Source: Afipia sp. (GTDB taxonomy: Bacteria > Pseudomonadota > Alphaproteobacteria > Rhizobiales > Xanthobacteraceae). Taken from it: a stretch of 5,749 nt of DNA. The notes under the pieces are model-generated. The model was not told where the DNA came from, searched no databases, and saw only the letters and a list, made by a program, of their open reading frames with translations. The translations under genes were made by a program, and so were the position numbers. Of the stretch, positions 1-5,749 are shown piece by piece; the first letter of the stretch is position 1; every line of letters starts with the position of its first letter. Location of the stretch: the NCBI GenBank assembly GCA_026400415.1, contig JAPLPA010000173.1:2509-8257 (forward strand), read 5' to 3'.

Positions 1-473
1 CGCACCACGAACGGAAATCCGATGAAAATCATCGCGACGAAAATGCCGACAGGCGTGAACGCCACCTTGATGCCGAGTTCAGCGAGCGGCGCGCCTAGCC
101 ATCCATTCTTCGCGAACAGAGCCGTCAGAGCGACGCCGGCCACAGCAGTCGGAAGTGCGAAGGGAATATCCACAATGGCATCGAAGGTGCGCCGTCCAGG
201 AAATTTGTAACGCACCAGCACCCATACGATGATCATGCCCATCACCAGATTGACGATCGCGGCAAGGAACGCGAGGCCAAACGAAATCTTCAGCGCGTTA
301 AGCGTGCGTCGGCTGGTCAGGATCGACCAGAACTGATCGAGAGAGAGTTCGAATGTCTTGAGAAAGAGACCCGTGAGCGGAATCAGGACGATGATCGACA
401 ACCACGTCAGAGTCAGGCCCATGGTGAGACCGAAGCCCGGCAAGGTTCTCTGTCGTCCTGATCCTCCGCTCAC
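1..473 (-). CDS. cysT: Sulfate ABC transporter permease CysT (CysU), 5' part only
   Basis: This is one of the two inner-membrane permease subunits of the sulfate/thiosulfate ABC importer; it receives sulfate from the periplasmic binding protein encoded just upstream. I translated about 157 codons by hand before the window edge cuts the gene, against roughly 275 in the family. Visible family features are the N-terminal RTLPGFGLTMG stretch (residues 9-19), hydrophobic helices at about 15-38 and 62-87, the RYKFPGRRTFDAIVDIPFAL block (88-107), a third helix to about 120, and a fourth beginning near 139. The cytoplasmic EAA loop that contacts the ATPase would lie outside the window. I chose the GTG at 473: a TGA lies seven codons upstream in frame, and the conserved N-terminus follows at once. 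A G-rich run at 478-482 is a poorly spaced ribosome site. The gene starts 23 bases after the sbp stop, so co-transcription is likely. Confidence 0.93.
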   Translation of the reverse strand, partial: MSGGSGRQRTLPGFGLTMGLTLTWLSIIVLIPLTGLFLKTFELSLDQFWSILTSRRTLNALKISFGLAFLAAIVNLVMGMIIVWVLVRYKFPGRRTFDAIVDIPFALPTAVAGVALTALFAKNGWLGAPLAELGIKVAFTPVGIFVAMIFIGFPFVV

Positions 474-496
474 CTTACCCCCGAATAAACGTCACA

Positions 497-1504
497 TCAG
501 TTCTTGTAGATCTGATCGAACACGCCGCCCTCGCCGAAGTGGGTCTTCTGCGCCTTGGTCCACCCGCCGAATACGTCATCGATGGTGAACAGTTCGACCT
601 TCGCAAACGAATCCGCGTACTTCTCGCCGACCGCCGCGTCGCGCGGGCGATAGAAATTGCGCGCGGCGATTTCCTGACCCTGCGGAGTATACCAGTATTT
701 CAGGTAGGCTTCAGCGGCCGCGCGGGTGCCTTTCTTGTCGGCAACCGAATCTACGATAGCAACCGGAGGCTCCGCCAAGATCGAGAGCGGCGGAGCTACG
801 ATTTCGAACTTGTCCTTGCCAAATTCCTTCACGGCGAGAAACGCTTCATTTTCCCATGCCAGCAGCACATCGCCGACGCCGCGCTCGACGAATGTCACGG
901 TCGAGCCGCGCGCGCCGGTATCGAGCACCGGCACGTTCTTGTAGATGTTGCCGACGAATTCCTTCGCTTTGTCTTCGGAGCCGAACTTCTTCAACCCGTA
1001 GCCCCAAGCCGCCAGATAATTCCAGCGCGCGCCACCCGAGGTTTTCGGATTCGGCGTGATGACTTGAACGTCTTTCTTAATCAGATCGTCCCAGTCCTTG
1101 ATGCCTTTTGGATTTCCCTTGCGCACCAGAAACACGATCGTCGACGTGTAAGGTGACGAATTCTGCGCGAGCCGCTTCTGCCAATCCTTGGCGAGCAAAT
1201 CCTTGTTGGCGATGGCATCGATGTCGTAGGCGAGCGCAAGCGTGACGACATCTGCCTGCAGGCCGTCGATCACCGAGCGCGCCTGCGAGCCAGAACCGCC
1301 ATGCGACTGCTTGATCTCGATGCTCTTGCCCGTGTCCTTCTGATACTGCGCGGAAAACGATTTATTGAAATCGACATACAGTTCGCGCGTCGGATCGTAG
1401 GACACGTTGAGCAGCGTAACATCGGCGGCAAGTGCTGCGCTTGTCAGAGAAAGCGAACTTGCCAGAATCAATCCTGCAACGATGTGGCGTGCGCGACGAA
1501 ACAT
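497..1504 (-). CDS. sbp: Periplasmic sulfate-binding protein, Sbp type
   Basis: This protein captures sulfate in the periplasm and delivers it to the CysT/CysW permease. The 335-residue product has a clear signal peptide: RR near the N-terminus, a hydrophobic core at about 8-25 and an ALA-AD cleavage site near residue 26. The mature part carries the Sbp signatures LLNVSYDPTRELY (31-43), SHGGSGSQARSVI (67-79), ADVVTLALAYDID (84-96), TPNPKTSGGARWNYLAAWGY (150-169), GARGST (197-202) and LLAWENEA (214-221). By homology with enteric Sbp, Ser156-Gly157-Gly158 and Trp217 should be among the sulfate contacts. The match is closer to Sbp than to CysP, which has HAGS in place of HGGS. The frame stays open to 1597, but the extra residues are not signal-like; GGAG at 1511-1514 sits six bases before the ATG at 1504. 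The ATG at 1510 touches that site and is less likely. It is followed by cysT and preceded by its own 154-base leader. Confidence 0.96.
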   Translation of the reverse strand: MFRRARHIVAGLILASSLSLTSAALAADVTLLNVSYDPTRELYVDFNKSFSAQYQKDTGKSIEIKQSHGGSGSQARSVIDGLQADVVTLALAYDIDAIANKDLLAKDWQKRLAQNSSPYTSTIVFLVRKGNPKGIKDWDDLIKKDVQVITPNPKTSGGARWNYLAAWGYGLKKFGSEDKAKEFVGNIYKNVPVLDTGARGSTVTFVERGVGDVLLAWENEAFLAVKEFGKDKFEIVAPPLSILAEPPVAIVDSVADKKGTRAAAEAYLKYWYTPQGQEIAARNFYRPRDAAVGEKYADSFAKVELFTIDDVFGGWTKAQKTHFGEGGVFDQIYKN

Positions 1505-1658
1505 TTTCATCTCCATTCGGTTCAACGACATCATCGCCGTCGGGAAGTACCGAAAATCGTCAGGAAGCACACTCAAGTCAACGGAACCGGATTTCATTCT
1601 TCGAAGCTCAAAGACTCAAACGTTCTTATGAAAACTTGGTTCGCGGAAAATATCGGTT
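1505..1658 (-). promoter_or_regulatory. Non-coding gap between cysH and sbp, probable sbp promoter region
   Basis: This is the only sizeable gap in the window and the natural place for a promoter serving sbp-cysT. The best minus-strand candidate I see is TTGAGT (1618-1613) and TGAAAT (1595-1590) with a 17-base spacer, each matching four of six consensus positions, which is weak. A perfect eight-base palindrome CTTCGAAG (1605-1598) lies inside that spacer and could be an operator half or chance. I see no convincing GC-rich hairpin followed by a T run after cysH, so transcription from the upstream operon may continue into sbp. No riboswitch that I recognise is present. Confidence 0.35.
1511..1514 (-). 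promoter_or_regulatory. Ribosome binding site that fixes the sbp start
   Basis: On the minus strand this reads GGAG, followed by ATGAAAATG. The six-base distance to the ATG at 1504 is good, whereas the ATG at 1510 directly abuts the site with no spacer. This favours 1504 as the start, although two added residues would not change the signal peptide. Confidence 0.6.
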
Positions 1659-2420
1659 TCAAGGCGATTTAGCGATGTCGGTCGCAACGTGGATACCGCA
1701 TTCGATTTTATCTCTGTCGCGCCAACGGCCTGCGCGCGGATCTTCACCGGGCTCGGTTCGCGTCGTGCAAGGCATACATCCGATTGAAGTGAAGCCCGAT
1801 GCGACCAATGGATGCGGCGGCAGATTCATCGTGGCGTAAAGCGCCTTCAACTCGTCGGCGGAGACATTCGCCAGCGGATTGAATTTCAATCGCCCGCCAT
1901 CGGCTTCGACCACAGAAATAGACGCCCGGTCACCGCCCTGAAAACGCTTGCGCCCGTTGATCCATGCACCGAACGGATGCAAAGCGCGCGTGAGCGGCTC
2001 GACCTTGCGAATGAAACAGCATTGGTCGGGATTGGAGAACCAGAGATCGCGGTCCTTGTCCTTGTTATCGGGAGTTTCGGTCAGCGGATGAATCGTGCGC
2101 ACATCCGACAGGCCAAGTAGATTCGTCAGCGTGTCGCGATATGCGAGCGTTTCTGGAAACAGCCATCCAGTATCCAGAAACACGATTGGAATCGCCGGAT
2201 CGACCTCGGCGACAATCTTCAAAAGCGCTGCGGACTCGCTGCCAAAAGACGACACGACAGCGAGGCTATCGCGGCCGACTTCATGCAGCGCAGTTGTGAC
2301 GATTTCGGCGGGCGACGCCCGACTCAAATCGCGATCGAGCGATTGGGCCTGCGCGGCAATAAGTGATGACGCCGGTTGCACGGGCGACAAGGACAGAAAA
2401 GATTGACCGGCGCTGTTCAT
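1659..2420 (-). CDS. cysH: Phosphoadenylyl/adenylyl-sulfate reductase, Fe-S (APS reductase) type
   Basis: This enzyme reduces activated sulfate to sulfite and AMP (or PAP) using thioredoxin or glutaredoxin, in the cytoplasm. The 253-residue product shows the nucleotide-binding SSFGSES loop (57-63), LDTGWLFPET (82-91), NGRKR (155-159) and the catalytic C-terminal KIECGIH with Cys241. It also has the Cys134-Cys135 pair and Cys215-x2-Cys218 that hold a 4Fe-4S cluster in the APS-reducing class; enterobacterial PAPS reductases lack these four cysteines. The substrate is therefore probably APS, inferred from family knowledge. The ATG at 2420 overlaps the TGA of the DUF934 gene (ATGA, 2417-2420) and has a strong GGAAGGGG seven bases upstream. 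It ends the five-gene operon. The cysD/cysN sulfate-activation genes that often sit next to it in related bacteria are not between it and sbp. Confidence 0.96.
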   Translation of the reverse strand: MNSAGQSFLSLSPVQPASSLIAAQAQSLDRDLSRASPAEIVTTALHEVGRDSLAVVSSFGSESAALLKIVAEVDPAIPIVFLDTGWLFPETLAYRDTLTNLLGLSDVRTIHPLTETPDNKDKDRDLWFSNPDQCCFIRKVEPLTRALHPFGAWINGRKRFQGGDRASISVVEADGGRLKFNPLANVSADELKALYATMNLPPHPLVASGFTSIGCMPCTTRTEPGEDPRAGRWRDRDKIECGIHVATDIAKSP

Positions 2421-2929
2421 GACCGCGCCCCTTCCGGCATACGCATCAGGCGGCGGTGAAAAGCTGTGACGCGGCCATCGCCGGTCGGCTGATAGAATAC
2501 TGAAAAACGATGCGACGCTTCGGCAAACGCCTTGGCGTCGGACTCCTTCTTCACTTCGAACGAATCGAAACCTGCGCGCAGCATGAACATGAATTGATCG
2601 CGCAGCACCTGACCCGTGGCACGCAGCTCGCCTTTATATTGATGTCGTTCACGCAAAAGCCGCGCCTGCGAATAAGCCCGCCCGTCGCGAAAGATCGGAA
2701 ACACCAGCGCGACCGCCGCAAGTTTCCCCAGATGTGGGACCAATCCATCAATGTCGCGATTGTTGGGCCAGATCACGCCAGTCTTGTCGCCACGTTTCAA
2801 AATCGCGTCTGCATCGGAAATAAATCGCTCAGCAGGTACCAACACCGCGCCGCTCGGTGGAATATCCGCGCCATCGGCAAGATGGGTGAATTCATCCGCA
2901 ACGATTAAGCCCCCTTTAACGAGTGGCAT
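2417..2929 (-). CDS. DUF934 family protein, companion of sulfite reductase
   Basis: This 170-residue cytoplasmic protein has no established biochemical role. It belongs to the DUF934 family, recognised by the block FPIFRDGRAYSQARLLRER (77-95) followed by GELRATGQVLRDQFMFMLRA (100-119) and GFDSFE (120-125). The N-terminal 70 residues are less distinctive. There is no signal peptide, membrane segment or cysteine pair, and I see no cysteine at all, so it is unlikely to hold an Fe-S cluster by itself. The start at 2929 lies 14 bases inside the end of cysI and has an ideal AAGGAG seven bases upstream; its stop overlaps the cysH start. Its fixed place between cysI and cysH suggests a role in sulfite reduction, such as assembly, electron delivery or channelling. 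That role is inference only. Confidence 0.9.
   Translation of the reverse strand: MPLVKGGLIVADEFTHLADGADIPPSGAVLVPAERFISDADAILKRGDKTGVIWPNNRDIDGLVPHLGKLAAVALVFPIFRDGRAYSQARLLRERHQYKGELRATGQVLRDQFMFMLRAGFDSFEVKKESDAKAFAEASHRFSVFYQPTGDGRVTAFHRRLMRMPEGARS
2428..2435 (-). promoter_or_regulatory. Ribosome binding site of cysH inside the DUF934 gene
   Basis: The minus strand reads GGAAGGGG, seven bases before the cysH ATG at 2420, and lies within the last codons of the DUF934 gene. It supports that start and suggests that cysH can initiate on its own as well as by coupling through the ATGA overlap. Confidence 0.6.
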
Positions 2930-4571
2930 AGACCCGCTCCTTGAAAGGCTCGACGCCGAGACGTTTCACCGCGTCGATGAATAATTCCTGCGGACGCTGG
3001 CGCAGTGCCAGATACGCCTCGACAATATCTTCCAGCACATCCGCAACCTGATCGTAAGGTACTGCCGGCCCGATCAACGTGCCGACGACAGCGTTCTCAT
3101 CGGCACGTCCTCCAATGGTGATCTGGTAGAATTCCTCGCCATTCTTCTCGACACCAAGAATGCCAATGTGGCCGACGTGATGATGACCGCAAGCGTTGAT
3201 GCAGCCCGAAATGTTGACGTGTAGTTTTCCAATCAGGTTTGCGGTTTCCAGACTGGCGAAACGCCGCGTGATTTCCTGCGCCACCGGAATCGAACGCGCA
3301 TTGGCAAGCGAACAATAATCGAGGCCCGGACATGCGATGATGTCGGACACCAGATTCACATTTGGCGTGGCCACGCCGATTTTATCCAGCGCCCGCCACA
3401 GCGCGGGAAGATCATGCTTGGCGACATTCGGCAGCGCGAGATTTTGTTCATGGCCGACGCGAATTTCGCCGAACGAATATTTCTCTGCAAGGTCCGCGAT
3501 GGCGTCCATCTGCTCGGCAGTCGCATCGCCTGGCGGCCCGCCAACTGGCTTCAGCGACAGCGTGACAATTGCATAGCCGGGGACTTTGTGCGCGGAGACT
3601 GAATTCTTGCGCCACGCCTCGAACTTCGGATCGTGCGCAGCCTTCTTCAACTCTTCCGGCAAGTTCGGGAGCGTCTCGTATGCCGGATAGGAAAAGCGCG
3701 AACGGATGTCTTCAATCTCGGCATCATCGAGCGCCAATGCGCCGTCGCGCATCTGCGCCCACTCCTCCTCGACCTCCTGCTTGAATTTTTCGATGCCGAG
3801 CTCATGGACCAGAATCTTGATACGTGCCTTGTAGATGTTGTCGCGACGACCGTACTGGTTATAGACACGCAGGATCGCCTCGACATAGGTGAGAATGTCA
3901 CGGTGCGAGACGAACGCGTTAATGGTCTTGCCGATGAACGGTGTGCGACCTAATCCGCCGCCGACCAGAACTTCAAACCCGGTTTCGCCAGCGGCGTTCT
4001 TGTAAATGCGCAGGCCGATGTCATGCACTTTAATAGCTGCGCGGTCCTGTTCCGAGGCGGTGATGGCGAATTTGAACTTGCGCGGCAGAAACGAGAATTC
4101 AGGATGCAGCGTCGTGTATTGCCGCAGGATTTCCGCCCAGATGCGCGGGTCCTCGACCTCGCCCGGCGCGACACCGGCCCACTGATCCGCCGTGACGTTG
4201 CGTGTGCAGTTGCCGCTGGTTTGCATCGCGTGAATGCCGACCTCGGCCAGATCAGCCAGTGCGTCGGGCAATTCGGCAAGCTTGATCCAGTTGAACTGGA
4301 TATTCTGCCGCGTGGTGAAATGTCCGTAGCCGCGGTCGTATTTGCGCGCGACATGCGCCAGAGCACGCAGCTGTTTCGACGACATCGTGCCGTAGGGAAT
4401 CGCAACGCGCAGCATGTAGGCGTGCAACTGTAGATAGACGCCGTTCATCAGGCGCAACGACTTGAACTCGTCCTCGGTCAGTTCGCCGGACAGACGCCGC
4501 GCGACCTGACCGCGAAATTCAGTGACGCGTTCGTTGACGATGGTGCGGTCGAGTTCATCGTAGGCGTACAT
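2916..4571 (-). CDS. cysI: Siroheme-dependent sulfite reductase (CysI/NirA-type hemoprotein)
   Basis: This enzyme carries out the six-electron reduction of sulfite to sulfide on a coupled siroheme and 4Fe-4S centre. The 551-residue product has the two-fold repeated NirA/CysI layout: ferredoxin-like half-domains near 45-110 and 340-400, each followed by a catalytic domain. The cluster ligands are Cys414-x5-Cys420 (CPGLDYC) and Cys457-x3-Cys461 (GCINACG). Arg55, Arg124, Lys165 and Lys167 align with the sulfite-binding Arg83, Arg153, Lys215 and Lys217 of E. coli CysI, so the active site looks intact. No flavoprotein CysJ is seen here; such enzymes often take electrons from ferredoxin. Nitrite reductase is the alternative function, but cysH and cysG beside it favour sulfite. 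The ATG at 4571 has a modest AAGG nine bases upstream and follows the DUF2849 stop by 11 bases. Confidence 0.95.
   Translation of the reverse strand: MYAYDELDRTIVNERVTEFRGQVARRLSGELTEDEFKSLRLMNGVYLQLHAYMLRVAIPYGTMSSKQLRALAHVARKYDRGYGHFTTRQNIQFNWIKLAELPDALADLAEVGIHAMQTSGNCTRNVTADQWAGVAPGEVEDPRIWAEILRQYTTLHPEFSFLPRKFKFAITASEQDRAAIKVHDIGLRIYKNAAGETGFEVLVGGGLGRTPFIGKTINAFVSHRDILTYVEAILRVYNQYGRRDNIYKARIKILVHELGIEKFKQEVEEEWAQMRDGALALDDAEIEDIRSRFSYPAYETLPNLPEELKKAAHDPKFEAWRKNSVSAHKVPGYAIVTLSLKPVGGPPGDATAEQMDAIADLAEKYSFGEIRVGHEQNLALPNVAKHDLPALWRALDKIGVATPNVNLVSDIIACPGLDYCSLANARSIPVAQEITRRFASLETANLIGKLHVNISGCINACGHHHVGHIGILGVEKNGEEFYQITIGGRADENAVVGTLIGPAVPYDQVADVLEDIVEAYLALRQRPQELFIDAVKRLGVEPFKERVYATR
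2937..2942 (-). promoter_or_regulatory. Ribosome binding site of the DUF934 gene inside cysI
   Basis: The minus strand reads AAGGAG, seven bases before the ATG at 2929, within the last codons of cysI. It fixes the start of the DUF934 gene and implies efficient independent initiation despite the 14-base overlap. Confidence 0.65.
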
Positions 4572-4582
4572 GCTAAAGTGCC

Positions 4583-4894
4583 TTAAGCCGAAAGCTGCAG
4601 CGGAAAAGTGACGCCCTTCACGCGGATTTCTTCACGCAGATTGCCGGGGGCAATGCTTCCGGCATCGGAGATTGCAACCGGTGCGATGTAGGCGCCGACG
4701 GCTCCGACATCGTCACTTGTCGCCTCTGCCAATAATTTGCGTGCATCATCCGCCGTTTTCACGATGGCCGCGTCCGTCAAATCGTCGGACCAGCCATGCG
4801 CGGTACGCCAGATCACCGCACCATCGCTGGTGCGATTGGCCGTGACAACGGAAGGTCCAGTGATTTTGATTTTCTGTTGCAGAGGTGAGGTCAT
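4583..4894 (-). CDS. DUF2849 family small protein
   Basis: This is a 103-residue cytoplasmic protein of unknown function that I assign to DUF2849, a family usually encoded directly before this type of sulfite reductase gene in alphaproteobacteria. Visible features are an N-terminal beta-rich stretch with a VIWRTAHGW motif (28-36), an alpha segment with DDARKLLAEA (49-58), and a C-terminal EEIRVKGVTFPLQL end (88-101). It has no cysteines, signal peptide or membrane helix. The frame is open to 4963, but I chose the ATG at 4894 because it shares an ATGA with the cysG stop and begins the conserved part; the 23 upstream residues are basic, out-of-frame cysG sequence. The ribosome site before 4894 is weak, so translation probably depends on coupling to cysG. 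Its job in sulfite reduction or siroheme handling is inferred from position only. Confidence 0.88.
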   Translation of the reverse strand: MTSPLQQKIKITGPSVVTANRTSDGAVIWRTAHGWSDDLTDAAIVKTADDARKLLAEATSDDVGAVGAYIAPVAISDAGSIAPGNLREEIRVKGVTFPLQLSA

Positions 4895-5291
4895 TCGGCA
4901 GCCATCAGGATTTGAGTTAAGAATTCTTGCGGATTTGCGTTTCGTCCATCTTTTTCGATCCATGGTAGCGAGTGCGCGACGACATCGCCGATGACGAGGA
5001 TCGCGGGACCGTTTTCAACCTGCGCTGCGAGCGAGGGCAGATCGCTTAAAGTGCCGACGACGGCTCTCGAGTCCGGCCGTGTCACCCGTGCAAACAGTCC
5101 AACAGGCGTTTGAGGCGAACGGCCTGCGGCAAACAGGCCATCGCGGATGGCTGTTGCCGCGCTGATGCCCATGTAGACCACAACCGTCATCTTGGTGTCG
5201 GTCAGCGCCGACCAATCGACCTGGCCGGCATCTTCAGTCTTGTGTGCGGTGAGGAAAGTGATGCGGAGCGCCTGCTTGCGAAACGTCAGCG

Positions 5292-5293
5292 GC
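5292..5293 (-). other. cysG: Apparent in-frame deletion junction in cysG
   Basis: The translation runs AYSV directly into PLTFR. In Salmonella CysG the matching stretch is FSV, then 16 residues beginning VPGITAA, then PLTHR. About 48 bases are therefore missing between 5293 and 5292. The lost segment contains the Thr-Ala pair that contacts SAM in CysG. The exact length is inferred from remembered homologues. Confidence 0.75.
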
Positions 5294-5334
5294 ACTGAAT
5301 AAGCGACTCCTGCTTCGCGCAACGCCGCGACTTC

Positions 5335-5337
5335 TTA
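5335..5337 (-). other. cysG: Premature TAA stop in cysG
   Basis: The minus-strand codons read GGT TAA GAA GTC, giving Gly-stop-Glu-Val where CysG relatives have Gly-Glu-Glu-Val. A single G-to-T change of a GAA codon would explain it. The frame is unchanged on both sides. TAA is not a selenocysteine or pyrrolysine codon, so a recoded read-through is unlikely. Confidence 0.85.
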
Positions 5338-5749
5338 ACCTCCACGCCCGAACACGAAAGGGTCGCCGCCTTTGAGACGCACTGCGCGTTTGCCGTCGCG
5401 GGCGGCCTTGATGAGAAGATTGTTGATGGCGTCCTGACCGATGCCCGGCTTGCCGATACGGCGGCCGACAGAGACGCGCGCAGCATCGCGGCGGGCGCGG
5501 TCGAGAATTTCCGGCGAGACGAGGTCGTCGTAAAAAACCACATCCGCGTCCTGCAGCGCGCGCAGCGCCTTGACGGTCAGCAAATCCGGATCACCCGGAC
5601 CCGCGCCGACCAGCGTGACGAAGCCTTCGGCTTTTGACGATGCAAATGCAGCCGGGTCGGAGAGACTTTCTAGAGCGCGTTCGGCATCATCCCGGCGACC
5701 AGCAAACACAGCCGCGCCCACTTCGCCGTCCACAACGCGTTCCCAGAAT

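Larger units (their letters stand above)
4891..5749 (-). pseudogene. cysG: Siroheme synthase CysG, C-terminal part, disrupted and cut by window edge
   Basis: Intact CysG turns uroporphyrinogen III into siroheme through two SAM-dependent methylations, a dehydrogenation and iron insertion. The window holds the end of the linker domain (FWERVVDGEVG, frame open to the window edge) and the SUMT methyltransferase domain. Preserved motifs are LVGAGPGDPDLLT near 5611-5573, VVFYDDLVS near 5538-5512 and RLKGGDPFVFGRGG ending at 5338. A TAA at 5335-5337 then stops the frame; relatives have Glu here. The same frame resumes with EVAALREAGVAYSV, jumps straight to PLTFRKQ, and runs normally through VVVYMG, VGLFARVTRP and ILVIGDVVAHSLPW to a TGA at 4891. 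The jump matches loss of about 16 residues including the PGIT-type SAM loop. The position of the family's catalytic Lys is Arg (VGRRIG). The stop and the missing loop both predict a dead methyltransferase. The N-terminal dehydrogenase/ferrochelatase domain is outside the window. Confidence 0.87.

Noticed and set aside
539..1156. Long plus-strand open frames opposite sbp (and similar ones opposite cysH, cysI and the DUF934 gene)
   Set aside because: They lie opposite strongly conserved minus-strand genes, show no recognisable domains and have arginine-rich composition typical of antisense shadows in GC-rich DNA.
1505..1597. A longer Sbp starting at 1597
   Set aside because: The extension would bury the signal peptide behind about 31 non-hydrophobic residues; GGAG with good spacing supports 1504.
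1505..1658. Intrinsic terminator after cysH
   Set aside because: The only inverted repeats are a few bases long, and none is followed by a T run on the minus strand.
2916..4571. Assignment of cysI as an assimilatory nitrite reductase
   Set aside because: The fold is shared with nitrite reductases, but the neighbours cysG, DUF934 and cysH and the absence of nitrate genes favour sulfite.
4895..4963. A longer DUF2849 protein starting at 4963
   Set aside because: The extra 23 residues are highly basic, fall in the overlapping cysG remnant and do not resemble the family; the ATGA start at 4894 fits better.
5335..5337. Programmed read-through or recoding of the cysG stop
   Set aside because: The codon is TAA, not TGA or TAG, and the missing SAM loop further downstream would leave a full-length product inactive anyway.
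1..5749. Mobile element, CRISPR array, tRNA or an unknown multigene system
   Set aside because: I saw no terminal repeats, transposase motifs, spaced repeats or cloverleaf; nearly all sequence is accounted for by known sulfur genes.

Overview
The window reads as one continuous assimilatory sulfate-uptake and sulfate-reduction locus, with every convincing gene on the minus strand. Protein families and gene order (siroheme synthase, DUF2849, CysI/NirA-type reductase, DUF934, Fe-S type CysH, then Sbp and CysT) suggest an alphaproteobacterium, most likely a Hyphomicrobiales member near Bradyrhizobium, Rhodopseudomonas, Nitrobacter or Afipia. This rests on remembered family resemblance, not a search. 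Base composition is moderately GC-rich by eye.

Layout in the direction of transcription (right to left): a broken, window-truncated cysG (5749-4891); a DUF2849 gene (4894-4583) joined to it by an ATGA overlap; cysI (4571-2916); a DUF934 gene (2929-2417) overlapping cysI by 14 bases; and cysH (2420-1659), again joined by ATGA. The overlaps and the 10-base gap make these five one transcription unit. A 154-base gap (1658-1505) then separates them from sbp (1504-497) and cysT (473-1, cut by the window edge), probably the start of an sbp-cysT-cysW-cysA importer operon.

Functionally, Sbp and CysT bring sulfate into the cell, the CysH family reduces activated sulfate (here probably APS) to sulfite, and CysI reduces sulfite to sulfide using siroheme. 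CysG normally makes that siroheme. The DUF934 and DUF2849 proteins are conserved companions of this type of reductase with no established role.

The main surprise is cysG. Its methyltransferase domain carries two independent lesions: a TAA in place of an expected Glu codon directly after the GGDPFVFGRGG motif, and an apparent in-frame loss of about 16 residues that removes the conserved PGIT-type SAM-binding loop. The genes downstream look intact, so the cell should still need siroheme. Either another uroporphyrinogen methyltransferase supplies precorrin-2, or the sequence contains an error or a strain-specific mutation. I found no mobile element, CRISPR array, RNA gene or unfamiliar multigene system here.
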